Shown one piece after another: positions 1-10,078 of a DNA stretch of 64,000 bases. A program made the translations under genes and the position numbers. Source of the DNA: CAWFLT01 sp963816795 (GTDB lineage Bacteria; Acidobacteriota; Vicinamibacteria; Vicinamibacterales; SCN-69-37). The stretch's first letter is position 1; each line of letters begins with the position of its first letter. The stretch lies in contig CAWFLT010000001.1 in NCBI GenBank assembly GCA_963816795.1, positions 434,001 through 498,000 of the forward strand, read 5' to 3'. Under the pieces are notes generated by a model that was not told where the DNA came from, did not search any database, and saw only the letters and a program-made list of their open reading frames with translations.

Positions 1-997
1 CTCGCGCTTCGCGGTCGTCGCGGCGGCGCCAGTCCGGACGAATACGGCCGTCACGTCGATCGCCCGAACAGACAGCGGCTATCGGGTCGTCACCGATCAC
101 GGCGAGATCGGCTGCCGCGCCGTGGTGCTGGCGAGCGGCGCCTGCAATGTTCAGAACGTCCCGGCCCTTCGGCCGTCGATCCCGGCCTCGATCGAGTGCG
201 TCAGCGCGTTGAGCTATCGCCATCCGGATCAGCTCCCTGCAGGCGGAGTCTTGATCGTCGGCGCGTCTGCCACCGGCGCCCAGCTTGCCGACGAGATCCA
301 GCGGTCGGGCCGGCCGGTGACGCTGTCGGTCGGCGAGCACGTGCGCCTGCCGCGGACCTACCGCGGCCGCGACGTGCTGTGGTGGATGGAGGCTTCCGGC
401 GTCTGGAACCAGCGGTACGACGAGATCGACGATCTCACGCGGGCGCGGAAGTTGCCGTCGCCGCAACTGGTGGGAACACCAGAGCGGGTGACGCTTGACC
501 TCAATACGTTGAGCGCCGCCGGCGTCACGCTCGTCGGACGCCTGGCCGCCGTTCGCGACGGCCAGGCGCTGTTCTCAGGCGGGCTGCGCAATCAGTTCGC
601 GCTTGCCGATCTCAAAATGGAGCGGCTGCTCGACACGTTCGATGACTGGGCGCTCGCGCATCCGGATCGTGTTGACGTCGGCCCGCCCGAGCGCTTCGAG
701 CCGACGCGGATGCCGATCTCGTCGCCACTCAGTCTCGACCTCAAGCGCGGCGCCATCCGGTCCGTGATCTGGGCGACCGGATTCCGACCGGATTACCGCT
801 GGCTCGACGTGCCGGTCCTCGATCACAAAGGCCACTTGCGACACGACGGCGGCGTCGTCGATGCGCCCGGGCTGTATGCGATTGGTCTGCCGGTGCTGCG
901 ACGCCGCAAATCGACGTTCATTCACGGCGCCGAGGACGACGCGCGGGATCTCATCGACCATCTCGCCGGATATCTGGACGAGACCACACGACATTGA
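1..997 (+). CDS. FAD/NAD(P)-binding monooxygenase-like flavoprotein (5' end cut)
   Basis: The reading frame is open from base 2, so the start and the FAD-binding N-terminus lie outside the window. The visible 331 residues contain a segment ending VVLASGACN, typical of the FAD domain of flavin-containing monooxygenases. A second dinucleotide fold follows with LIVGASATGAQLADEI (NADPH-type Rossmann loop). Near the end come IWATGFRPDYRWL and GLYAIGLPVLRRRKST, the conserved tail of CzcO-like flavoproteins. The protein probably oxidises a small substrate with NAD(P)H; the substrate is unknown. No frameshift is seen. The family call is firm, the reaction is not. Confidence 0.8.
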   Translation, partial: SRFAVVAAAPVRTNTAVTSIARTDSGYRVVTDHGEIGCRAVVLASGACNVQNVPALRPSIPASIECVSALSYRHPDQLPAGGVLIVGASATGAQLADEIQRSGRPVTLSVGEHVRLPRTYRGRDVLWWMEASGVWNQRYDEIDDLTRARKLPSPQLVGTPERVTLDLNTLSAAGVTLVGRLAAVRDGQALFSGGLRNQFALADLKMERLLDTFDDWALAHPDRVDVGPPERFEPTRMPISSPLSLDLKRGAIRSVIWATGFRPDYRWLDVPVLDHKGHLRHDGGVVDAPGLYAIGLPVLRRRKSTFIHGAEDDARDLIDHLAGYLDETTRH

Positions 998-1185
998 CGT
1001 TGCGAAAAACAGGAATCTCAGTATGATTTGCGCGCCGTGTCCAGTTTGTCCGGGTGCGGTGTTTGTATTCTCGTACGGGTCTGTCGGCTGGCTCGCTCCC
1101 CAGTTTGCCGTCCGACGTGAACGACTAGTACGCCTGCCGTAGTCTGCGCGCAGGCCGACTTCCGGGGAGCATTTCTGGAGGCGGC

Positions 1186-4100
1186 ATGCGGCGTCTGGCG
1201 CTGGTACTTCTCTCTGCGGTCCTGCTGACCGTTCTGGCCGTGCCTGCGTTCGCGCAGACGACCATTTCCGGTCAGGTCACGAGCAGCGGTACGGGAATCG
1301 CGGGGGTCAGCGTCATCGCGTTTCCCATCGCGGGTGGAAGCGGGCCGGCCACGGTCACAGACGCCAACGGCAATTACACGATACCGGGGCTCACTCCAGG
1401 GACTTCCTACCGGGTCATCACGGCGAACCTGCTCGGGTACGTGGACGAGCAGTACAACAACGTCCAGTGCATCCCAGGCGGGTGTTCCCCTGGGCTCTCC
1501 CACTCGCCACAAGCGGCGGGTGCCACCGGCATCAATTTCGATCTCACCGTCGGGGGACGGATCTCGGGAACGGTCACGGGAGGCGGCAGCCCGCTCGCCT
1601 CGGTCCTGGTGAACGTGCGCAACGCGCAAGGGCTCACCGTGTCGACGACCAATACGAACGCGGCGGGTCAGTATCAGTTTCCGGCCTTGCCGATTCCGGT
1701 CAGCTACTCCGTTCACGTCGCCGACGTCGGCTTCTACATGAGACAGCAGACGAGCCTGTTCACCCTCACCGGCGACCAGCCGGGAACGAACTTCAACCTG
1801 GTGCAGGGCGGCAGGATCTCAGGCGTCGTCACCAGCGCATCGACCGGCGCGCCGTTGAGCGGTATCAGCCTGATTGTGTACGACGCCAATGGCACGCTGG
1901 TCGGGGGCGTGGGAGGGGTGACGTCGGGCACAGGTACTTTTGCCACGGCTCTGCTCGCGCCCGGCTCGTACTACCTGCAGGCTCAAAACTTTCAGGGCTT
2001 CATCGACAAGGTCTGGCAGAACCTGCCGTGCACGCCCAACTGCGTCGTGACGCAGGGCAGCAACATCGTCGTCACGGCCGGCCAGACGAACGCCAACACG
2101 AACTTCGCGCTCGACCTGCAGTCGCGGATCACGGGAACGGTCACGAATGCCGCCACGGGCGGCGCGCTACTCGGCGTCGCCGTGCAGGTCTTCAATTCCG
2201 CCGGGACGCTGGTCACGACCGCGTTCCCGACGAGCAACGGCGGGGCCTACGCCACCGGCCACCTCGCGCCGGGAACTTATTACGTCCGGACACAGAACAG
2301 CCTGGGCTTCCTCGATAGGGGCTGGCAGAACTTGCCGTGCACGCCGAGTTGCGTCGTGACGCAGGGGAACCAGCTGACGATCGTCGCCGGCCAGGCGATC
2401 GAAAACATCAACTTCGCGCTCACACTCGCCGGCAGGATCACGGGCACGATCAGAGATGCGGGCACCGGTGTTGGCATCGGCGGCGTCACCGTGCAGGTCT
2501 TCAACGCTGCCGGGACGCAGGTCACGTCGATCAACACCAGCACGCAGGCGGCCACGCTGGGGACCTACACGACCGCGGCGCTCGCCGACGGCTCGTACTT
2601 CGTCCGGACGACGAACAACCTCGGGTACATCAACCAGCTGCACAGCGGCCAGCCATGCGCGCCAAACTGCACGGTCACGACGGGCACACCGGTCGCGGTC
2701 ACAGCGCCTAACCTCGCGACCGTCGACTTCAACCTCACGGTCGGGGCGCGGATCTCCGGCACGGTCACCGACGACAACGGCGGTGCACCGATCGGCGGGG
2801 TGACGGTCCAGCTGTTCAACTCGAGCGGCGTATCGGTGATCGGCTCGGGCACGGTGGCCAGCGGCACGTATAACCTCAGCGGTCTGGCGCCAGGCACGTA
2901 CTACCTGAGGACGTTCAACACGCTCGGGTATCTCGATGAGGCGTACAACAACATCGTGTGCCTGTCGTGCCAGTTGACAACGACGGGTGTACCCATCGTG
3001 CTCACGAGCGGCGAGCAGCGCGTGATTCCGATCGGCCTCGCCAGGGGCGCTCAAGTCACCGGGCGAGTGACCGATGCCGGCGGCACCGGCCTTGGCCAGG
3101 TCACCATCACGGTCTTCGATGTTACTGGCCGCCAGCTCGTCGTCACGACGACGAGTAGCGCCGCGAGTACGCTCGGCAACTACGCGACGTCCGGGGTGCC
3201 CGAAGGCGCGGTCTTCGTGCGCGCCGTCCCTCCGGCAGGCACGCCCTACATCGCCGAAGTGTTCGACAATCTCCCCTGCATGCCGTGCCGCGTGATCGAC
3301 GGTACGCCCATCCCGGTCACGACGGGCATCGTGACGCCGAACATCAACTTCGCGCTTGAAGCAGGCGGACGCATTTCCGGCAGCGTGACCGACGACGGGA
3401 CCGGAGCGCCGATCACAGGAATCGCCGTCGACGTCATCACCAGCAGCGGCGGGACCCTGCTCACCGCGACGACCAATGCCGCTGGCGCCTACACGACGCC
3501 GGGTCTGCCGGCCGGCTCGTACTTCGCGCGCACGCGGGTGTTGTCGACGACACCCGCGCAGTCGCTGGGCTATATCAGCGTCGTCTTCGATGACATCGCG
3601 TGTTCGGGGTGCAACCCGGTGACGGGGACGCCGATTCCCGTCACTCCGGGTCAAATCGCGGGCAACATCAACTTCGCACTCGATCAAGGGGGCCGGGTCG
3701 CCGGCCGCGTGCGGGACGCGGCCATGCAGGGCCTGGCCGGTATCGTGGTCCGCGTCTACAGCTCGGGCGGACTGCAGGCGTCGGCGACGGCCACGAGTGC
3801 GAACGGCGAATACCTCCTGCCGGACGGCCTCGCGGCAGGGACCTACTACGTGCGGACCGACAACGCCCTCTACGTCGATGCGCTGTACAACGGGCTGCTG
3901 TGCACTCCCGGCTGCACGCCGACGAGCGGGACCGGCATCGCGGTGTCGACGGGCGTGACGGGGGGCGTGGATTTCACGCTCGAGCCCGCGGGCCGCATCG
4001 CCGGCACGATTACCGACGCGCAGGGTCAGCCCTTGAGCGGGATTACCGCGAGCGTTCTCAATCAGGCTGGCGTGACTGTCGCGAGCGGTCTCACCGACGC

Positions 4101-5534
4101 GAGTGGCGCCTACCTGACCGACGGCCTCGTTCCGGGTGACTACTACGTCCGGACGATCAATAGCGTCGGGCTCATCAATGAGGTGCACAAACTCCCTGCC
4201 GCCGAGCCCTGTCTCGGCTGCGACCCGCAGATCTCCGGGACGGCGATCACCGTCGCGGCGGGCGCGACCACCGGCGGCATCGACTTCTCGCTCGACGCAG
4301 GAGCACGCGTCTCGGGTACTGTGACGGCCTCGGGCGGCGCGCCTCTCGCCGGCGTGATCGTCGATCTCTACGTCGGTCAGGCGACGAAGCCGGCCACGGG
4401 CGGCACGACGAACGCGCTCGGCGTGTATGTCACTCGCGCGGGTCTGCCCGCGGGCACCGTCATCGCTCGCACCGGCAATTCACTCGGGTACGCGAACCAG
4501 CAGAACGATCAGGTCGTCGTCAATCCGCCGTCGACGACAGCGAACATTGATTTCACGCTGAGCCCCGACCTTGACACGGACGGCGATGGCATCTTGAGCA
4601 GCATCGACACCTCGCCGGCCTCTTCTCCGACACGTTCTCCGACGCTGCGTGGGGGGGGACCACGTCAGGCACGATTGTCATGCGGAGCGGGTGGACCCTC
4701 GCCCTCTCCGACACGAGCCCGGGCGGCGTCCTCGCGAGTCTTTCGGGCGCGGGATCGGGAGCGGCCGTCATGGAGACCTGCGCCGTCAGCGGGGCCGAGG
4801 AAGTCCGGCTCGACGCTGCGGGCGAGGCCGTCAGCCTCCAGTGTGCGGACGGCACCGGCAGCACCACGGTCCGGGCCATCGCCGCGTTCCCGTTCGTCGA
4901 GCTCCGGAAAACGGTCGGCGGCGTGACGACGATCGTCCAGCTGGCGCCCGGGCAGATCGCCACGCTGGGCAGCCCGGTCGTCGCCGATCCGGCAAACCTC
5001 GAGCCGGTTCAGGTGAGGATCCTCGATCAGACCGGCGTCGAGATCGGAACGTTTGCGCTCGATCCTGGCGAATCAGCGGAGGCGACGCAATCGGCGGCCG
5101 GCATCGTCACCGTGACGGTCTTCAGCGGGGTGGTCACGGCCACGGTCGCGGGCGAAACCGCCACGATCGGGATCGGCCAATCCCACGGGTTCAATATCTG
5201 CACGCCGCTCGCGATCGAGCAGCTCACCGCGAGTCCCAACAGTCTGCGGCCGCCAAACCACAAGATGGTGACGGTCACGGTGACGCCGACGTTGTCAGGG
5301 ACGTGCGGCACCGCGACGTGCGAGATCATCTCGGTCACGAGCAACGAGCCTGTCAACGGCGGCGGTGACGGCGACACCTCGCCCGATTGGGAAATCGGGT
5401 CGGGGCTCACGCTGAAATTGCGCTCGGAGCGATCCGGTCAGGGCACCGGACGCATCTACACGATCACGGTACGGTGTACGGATCCGGGAGGAAACAGCGC
5501 GACCAAGACGGTGACCGTCACGGTCCCGCACTAG
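1186..5534 (+). CDS. Secreted protein with 11 carboxypeptidase-regulatory-like repeats (frameshifted)
   Basis: Starts at ATG 1186 after GGAG, with a clear Sec signal peptide (MRRLALVLLSAVLL then VPAFAQT). Eleven repeats of about 95-110 residues follow, each opening with a motif like GRISGTVTD and having APGTYYVRT mid-unit (CarboxypepD_reg/Cna-B-like beta sandwiches). Most units carry a close Cys pair such as CTPNC, CLSC or CMPC. After repeat 11 comes a calcium-type DTDGDGI motif. The frame then shifts between about 4605 and 4625: frame 1 ends SSIDTSPA, and a frame ending LFSDTFSDAAWGG continues through 4680-5534. The C-terminal domain contains SPNSLRPPNHKMV and ends in VTVTVPH. Probably extracellular or cell-surface; function unknown. 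The stop codon lies inside the palindromic repeat that follows. Confidence 0.85.
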
Positions 5535-5737
5535 AGCAGTTTCGAGTTCTCTGTAGACGTCGGTACGATGGGTACGTGGGGAACGAGGGGTACGACGGGT
5601 GACATGGAACAAGCTGGCGCTTGTCGTCTTTCAAGCAATGATGGTAGCGAGAGCGCGTTCCTTGTACCTGCCGTACCCACACGTACCTGGCGTACCCGAC
5701 CGTACCGACCACTACATCGAAGTCAAAAGCGCTCTAG
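5531..5737. repeat. Palindromic element of 9-bp GGTACG units (MITE/REP-like)
   Basis: About 207 bp with imperfect inverted halves. CTAGAGC at 5531-5537 is the reverse complement of GCTCTAG at 5731-5737, and the similarity runs inward for about 80 bp per arm. Each arm contains tandem 9-10 bp units built on GGTACG (5570-5605, and inverted at 5660-5710). No protein is supported. The stop codon of the preceding gene is the TAG inside the left terminus. Seen directly; the transposon-like nature is inferred. Confidence 0.75.
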
Positions 5738-5755
5738 GAGTCTGCGCGGCAGGTA

Positions 5756-5833
5756 CGTAGGGCGGGCCGGGTTGGGGCCCGCCAACTGCACGCGGATTGC
5801 AGCCCAATCCGCGCTACGCGTTAGGAAAACGCG
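5756..5833. repeat. Cluster of three GC-rich hairpins (REP-like)
   Basis: Three perfect stems follow one another: GGCGGGCC (5761-5768) with GGCCCGCC (5776-5783); CGCGGATTG (5791-5799) with CAATCCGCG (5805-5813); CGCGTT with AACGCG (about 5817-5833). They sit between the 9-mer palindrome and the 3' end of permease 1. They may act as a terminator or as intergenic REP-type repeats. A similar hairpin occurs at 25544-25568. Confidence 0.5.
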
Positions 5834-8473
5834 CTAATCGTGCCTCATCGCGACAAGCGGGTCGAGTCGGGCGGCACGTAGGGCGGGCACGAGCGCGGCG
5901 GCGAGGCCGACGCCGGCAAGCAGGAGAGCAACCGCGCCGTACACGACTGGATCCGTCGGCCGGATGCCGAAGACGAACGCCGCAAACAAACTGGAACCGG
6001 CCCAGGCGACGAGCAGGCCGATGGCAACGCCCAGCGCCACTCGCCTGAGCGCATCCTTCAGCACCGATCGCTTGACATCCGCAGGTGAGGCACCGAGCGC
6101 CACGCGCAGTCCGATCTCTCTCGAGCGCTGGCTCACGGCATGGGCCATGACGCCGTACACGCCCGACCATGGCCAGACACACCGCGAGTCCGGCAAACAC
6201 CGACAACAACAGCGCGCGGAATCTCGGTTCCTCGACACGCTTCGAAAGCGTCGCTTCCATCGTCGTGAACGACACCGGCACGTCCGGAGCGATCTCGGCG
6301 GCGGCGCGCCGCACCGAGCCGGCGAGCGCCGTGGGATCGCCCACGGTGCGCGTCACGAGCATGAGCGTGTTGCTGTTGTAGTTGTGCTGGGTATACGGCA
6401 TGTAGCAGTCCGGCATCGGCTCGAGCGCCGGATTGCGCTGGCGAACGTCGCCGACGACGCCGACGATCGTCATCCCGCCTTTCCTGTCCCAGGAACAGAA
6501 AATCGTCCGGCCAATCGGATTCTGACCGGGAAGGGCCTTGCGGACGAGCGCCTCGTTGACGATCGCGACCAGCGGGCTGTCCGCGGTATCGCTCTCGCTG
6601 AAATCGCGGCCCTCTTTGAGCGGGATGCCCAGGGCGGCAAACGCACCCGGCGCGACAATCGTGAAGAGCGCGCGCGGATCGAGGTTGCGGTCACGAGACT
6701 CGGGCACGCGGTCGATGAAATACGAGCCGTCGCCGCTGTAGGACAGGTCTCCGGGCGGAATCGACGTCGCGCCGACGGCGACCACTCCAGGCAGTGCCGC
6801 GATGCGTGGCAGAAGCGCTCCGAAGAACGCGTTGTTCTCAGCCGGCGTACGAACGCCGGTCGCTCGCATCACCAGCACGTTCTCCGGCTGAAATCCCAAA
6901 TCGACGCGGTGCAACGCGATCAGGCTTCTCACCAGCAGCCCGGCGCCGGTCAGAAGCACGACGGCGAGCGCGATCTCGCAGACGACAAGCACTCCGCGCG
7001 CGCGGATCACTCGGCGGCCCATCGCGGCAGCGTGTGCCGCCCTGTTTGACGGCGCCGGCCAGGTCGACCTTGGACGCGTGGAATGCAGGAACCAGTCCGA
7101 ACAGGACGCTCGTCACGATCGATGCGGCCAGGGTGAATGCGAGGACACGGCCGTCGAGACTGGTGTCGGTGAGTCTCGACGACGTCAGCCGGCGTCAGGG
7201 CCACCAGCACGCGCGCTCCCCAGTGCGCCAGCAGAATGCCAACCGTGCCGGCGACGAGCGCCAGCAGCAGACTCTCGGTCACCAGTTGCCGGATGAGCCG
7301 CGCCGCGACTCGCACCCAGCGCCGCGCGGACCGCGATCTCGCTCGTGCGCGCGATGGCGTTGCCGAGCAGGAGCGTGGCCGTATTGGCGCAGGCGATCAA
7401 CAGCACCACGCCGACGACGCCCCACAAGAGATAGAGCGTGAAACGCACATCGCCCACCAGGACGTCCTGCAGCGGGACGATGACGACGCCTCGCCCTTTG
7501 TTGCTGTCCGGGTACTGTTGCTCGAGCCTCGCGGCGACCGTGTTCAGCTCGATTTGCGCGGCCTCGAGCGAGACACCCGGCTTCAATCGCGCGACCCCGA
7601 GGAAACTGTGGCTCGTACGGTTGGCCGTGCGCGTCTCCGGCTGAGGCGTCCAGACGTCGGTCTGGTTCGGAAACTGAAACCCCGGCGGCATCACGCCGAC
7701 GATGGCGCGAAGACTGTTGCCGACGCGCATCGTCCGCTTCAGGATGCCGGGATCGGCGCCAAAGCGAGTCTGCCAATAGCCATGGCTGATCAGCGCCACC
7801 AGTTGGCCCGTGCTCGGGGGCGACGTCTTCCGGGAGGAACGAGCGCCCGATCGCCGGCTCGATCCCGAGGACGCGGAACAACTGGCGGTCCACGTTGGCA
7901 TGGCGGCCGTACTCGGCCGTGTCGCCCGGCGTGATCGGGGCCTCACCACCGCGGTACGTGGCCATGGCCTCGAACGACGTGCTCTGATCGCGCCAGTCGC
8001 GGAAGTTCGCCAGCGTGATCAGCGGATTGATCTGTCCCGTCGTCAGCGCGGCGGTTCGGACCGCGACGATGCGATCGGCGTCGGGATACGGCAGCGGTTT
8101 CAGCAGGACGCCGTTGACGACACTGAAGACGGCGGTGTTGGCGCCGATGCCGAGCGCCATGATGACGATCGGCCAGGACCGAAAACCCGGGCGTGCGGCG
8201 CAGCGCGCGCGCGGCGTACCGCAGGTCGCCGAAAAACTGCTCGATCAGGGCGCCCGTCCGCAGGTCGCGAGACTCTTCCTTGCTTTTCGCCACCGGGCCC
8301 ATCGCGCGCAACGCGGCGTATCGCGCCTCGTCCGGCGTCAGGCCGGCCTTCACGCCTTCGTCGATCTGGCGGTCGAGGTGGTACTGCATCTCTTCGTCGA
8401 GCTCGTCGTCCAGGCGTCGTCGACGGACGAGAGAGCTCAGGGCGACGCGAAGTCCGCTGAGCCAGCGCAGCAT
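5834..8473 (-). CDS. FtsX/MacB-like ABC transporter permease, PadR-associated family (six frameshifts)
   Basis: Start ATG at 8473 (MLRWLSGLRVALSSL), 16 bp after the PadR gene. With six single extra bases removed (near 8170, 7825, 7300, 7180, 7030 and 6170) it gives one product of about 877 residues, the usual size. The layout is an N-terminal cytoplasmic region (LDEEMQYHLDRQIDEG), a first TM helix (MALGIGANTAVFSVV), a MacB-type periplasmic domain, a three-helix FtsX block with LLLIACANTATLLLGN, then a second periplasmic domain and FtsX block ending SREIGLRVALGASP and LDPLVAMRHD. No ATPase subunit is adjacent. Such permeases are abundant in Acidobacteria and probably act in efflux or lipoprotein transport. 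As assembled the gene cannot be translated through. Confidence 0.85.
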
Positions 8474-8489
8474 GTTCAGACCTCCTGGA

Positions 8490-8819
8490 TCACACCGAGC
8501 GCACGATGGTCGAGATCGCAGCCGACAGCCGTTCCCAGTTGGCGGCTTCTTCGGTGACCGCTTTGCGACCGGCGCGCGTGAGCGAGTAGTACCGCGCCCG
8601 CCGGTTGGTTTCCGACGTCTTCCATTCAGACGTGATCCAGCCCTGCCGTTCCAGCTTGTGCAGCGCCGGGTACAACGCGCTCTGACCGACACGCAGGACG
8701 TCGTTGGACATCTGCTGGATCCGCTGCGCGATCGCCCATCCGTGCATGGGCTCGAGCGCGACGATTTTGAGCACGAGGAGGTCCAGGGTGCCCTGGACGA
8801 GATCGGTCGGTTTACTCAA
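8490..8819 (-). CDS. PadR family transcriptional regulator
   Basis: About 109 residues from a TTG at 8819 preceded by GAGGGGAG five bases upstream, a better start than the upstream ATG at 8861. Motifs are typical of the PadR winged helix: LVQGTLDLLVLKIVAL, HGWAIAQRI, LYPALHKLERQGWI, then ETNRRARYYSLTRAGR. It lies just upstream of permease 1 in the same orientation, the arrangement seen again at 19921-22946. It probably represses this operon from the palindrome at 8836-8849. Confidence 0.92.
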   Translation of the reverse strand: MSKPTDLVQGTLDLLVLKIVALEPMHGWAIAQRIQQMSNDVLRVGQSALYPALHKLERQGWITSEWKTSETNRRARYYSLTRAGRKAVTEEAANWERLSAAISTIVRSV

Positions 8820-8835
8820 GCGTCTCCCCTCATCG

Positions 8836-8849
8836 ACTGATACATCAGT
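8836..8849. promoter_or_regulatory. Probable PadR operator palindrome
   Basis: Perfect inverted repeat ACTGAT-AC-ATCAGT, 17 bases upstream of the TTG start of the PadR gene. PadR proteins commonly bind short palindromes in their own promoters. The location and symmetry are seen; binding is inferred. Confidence 0.5.
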
Positions 8850-8928
8850 TACTGACAACATAGAACGGCGTCAGGGGACAAGGGCAAGGGAAAAACGGGC
8901 GGTCACTGCGTCTGTTCGTGCGGCTGCC

Positions 8929-9513
8929 TCAGCGCTGACAGTCTTTCAGCATCTCGTCCAACGCGCGCCATTCCGCTTCGGTCGCACTGAGGTCCCACGT
9001 CTGCTTCACGCGGACCCAGGCCGTCGCGTAGTCGCACCAGAACGCGCGATTCGCCGGGCGCCAGAGTTCGGGGCCGCTGTCGCTCTTGGCGCGGTTGGCC
9101 GACGCCGTCACGGCAATGAGGTGGTGGGGATAGGACAGGTCGTTGGCGAAGCGCCGCTTCTGGTCGGCTGACCAGCTCCAGCCGCCCGATCGATGCGCGT
9201 TGGCGAGCGGCACGAGGTGGTCCACGTCGAGATCGCCGGCAATCGTCAGCGTCTGTCCCGTGTAGGGGTCCGGCCACCGTCCAGTGTCGGCCACGCATTG
9301 GACGGCGCCGCGGAACAGGACACCGATCTGGCTCTCTTGGATCAGCACTTCCGCGCGGGTGTCCTGACAGTCGCCGTCGGCGTCGATCCAGTGCTGCCAG
9401 GTGTCGCGATTGTAGGCCGGAAGGTTCGACGGAATCGGCGCGATCCGCAGCTCGGCCGGCGTCGAGAAGGACGGCGAGGCCGGCGACTTCGACCCGCAGG
9501 CCACCGCCAGCAC
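8929..9513 (-). CDS. HNH endonuclease-like lipoprotein (DUF1524 type)
   Basis: About 194 residues from GTG 9513. The N-terminus LAVACGS is a lipobox. In-frame codons upstream (WAAIALSV) extend the signal peptide, so the true start may lie further upstream, although no good start codon is visible there. The core has DLDVDHLVPLANAHRSGG, the DHxVPL motif of the GmrSD C-terminal/DUF1524 HNH fold, then LIAVTASANRAKSDSGP and WCDYATAWVRVK. Secreted HNH nucleases of this type are common as single genes. It stands alone and is intact. Nuclease activity is inferred. Confidence 0.8.
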   Translation of the reverse strand: MLAVACGSKSPASPSFSTPAELRIAPIPSNLPAYNRDTWQHWIDADGDCQDTRAEVLIQESQIGVLFRGAVQCVADTGRWPDPYTGQTLTIAGDLDVDHLVPLANAHRSGGWSWSADQKRRFANDLSYPHHLIAVTASANRAKSDSGPELWRPANRAFWCDYATAWVRVKQTWDLSATEAEWRALDEMLKDCQR

Positions 9514-9657
9514 ACTGAGGGCGATGGCGGCCCATCGTCGGGCGATCGACGTGCAGGACGGGGTGGTGCGTACTCAAGGACGCCTGTCGCGGCGACATCA
9601 TAGTGCGACTGCGCGGAACGTTGCGGCGCCTATAATCAGTCGCGCCGCAGGGCGCCC

Positions 9658-10078
9658 ATGGAGAAGGTCAAGACCTCCGCCGCTACCCACATCAAATCCC
9701 TGCCTGAGGAGGTGCGCGACGACGTGGCGCAGCTTCACAAGATCATTTCGGCCGAGTTGAAGGGGCTGCCGGTCGTGCTCTGGGAAGGGACGTTCTGGGG
9801 CGGCAGCACGCAGCAGATCATCGGCTACGGCGACTTCGTCTACAAAGGATCGCGCGGCGAAGGCGGTCAACTGGTTTCTCGTCGGCCTCGCCGTCCAGAA
9901 GAACTACATCAGCATCTACGTCAACGCCGTCGAAGGCGGGAAGTACGTGGCAGAGAAATACAAGAAGCAGCTCGGCGCGGTGAAGGTCGGCAAGTCGAGC
10001 ATCAGCTTCAAGCGGCTCGCGGACGTCAACCTCGACGCGCTTCGCGCCATCCTCGCGAAAGCCGCGAGAGACAAGTAG
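9658..10078 (+). CDS. DUF1801 domain protein (one frameshift)
   Basis: ATG 9658. The N-terminal part includes SLPEEVRDDVAQLHKII and GYGDFVYKGSRGE. One extra base near 9860 then shifts the frame. The continuation (AVNWFLVGLAVQKNYI, then KVGKSSISFKRLADVNL) ends at TAG 10078, giving about 139 residues. This is the DUF1801 (YdhG/Fe-chaperone-like fold) family, function unsettled. It converges with the amidohydrolase gene. The restored protein is continuous with no other damage. Confidence 0.85.

Noticed and set aside
2167..4188. Long open frame (673 codons) on the minus strand inside the repeat protein
   Set aside because: Arg/Ala/Asp-rich, mirrors the repeat period of the sense gene, has no domain motifs; it is the antisense shadow of GC-rich codons.
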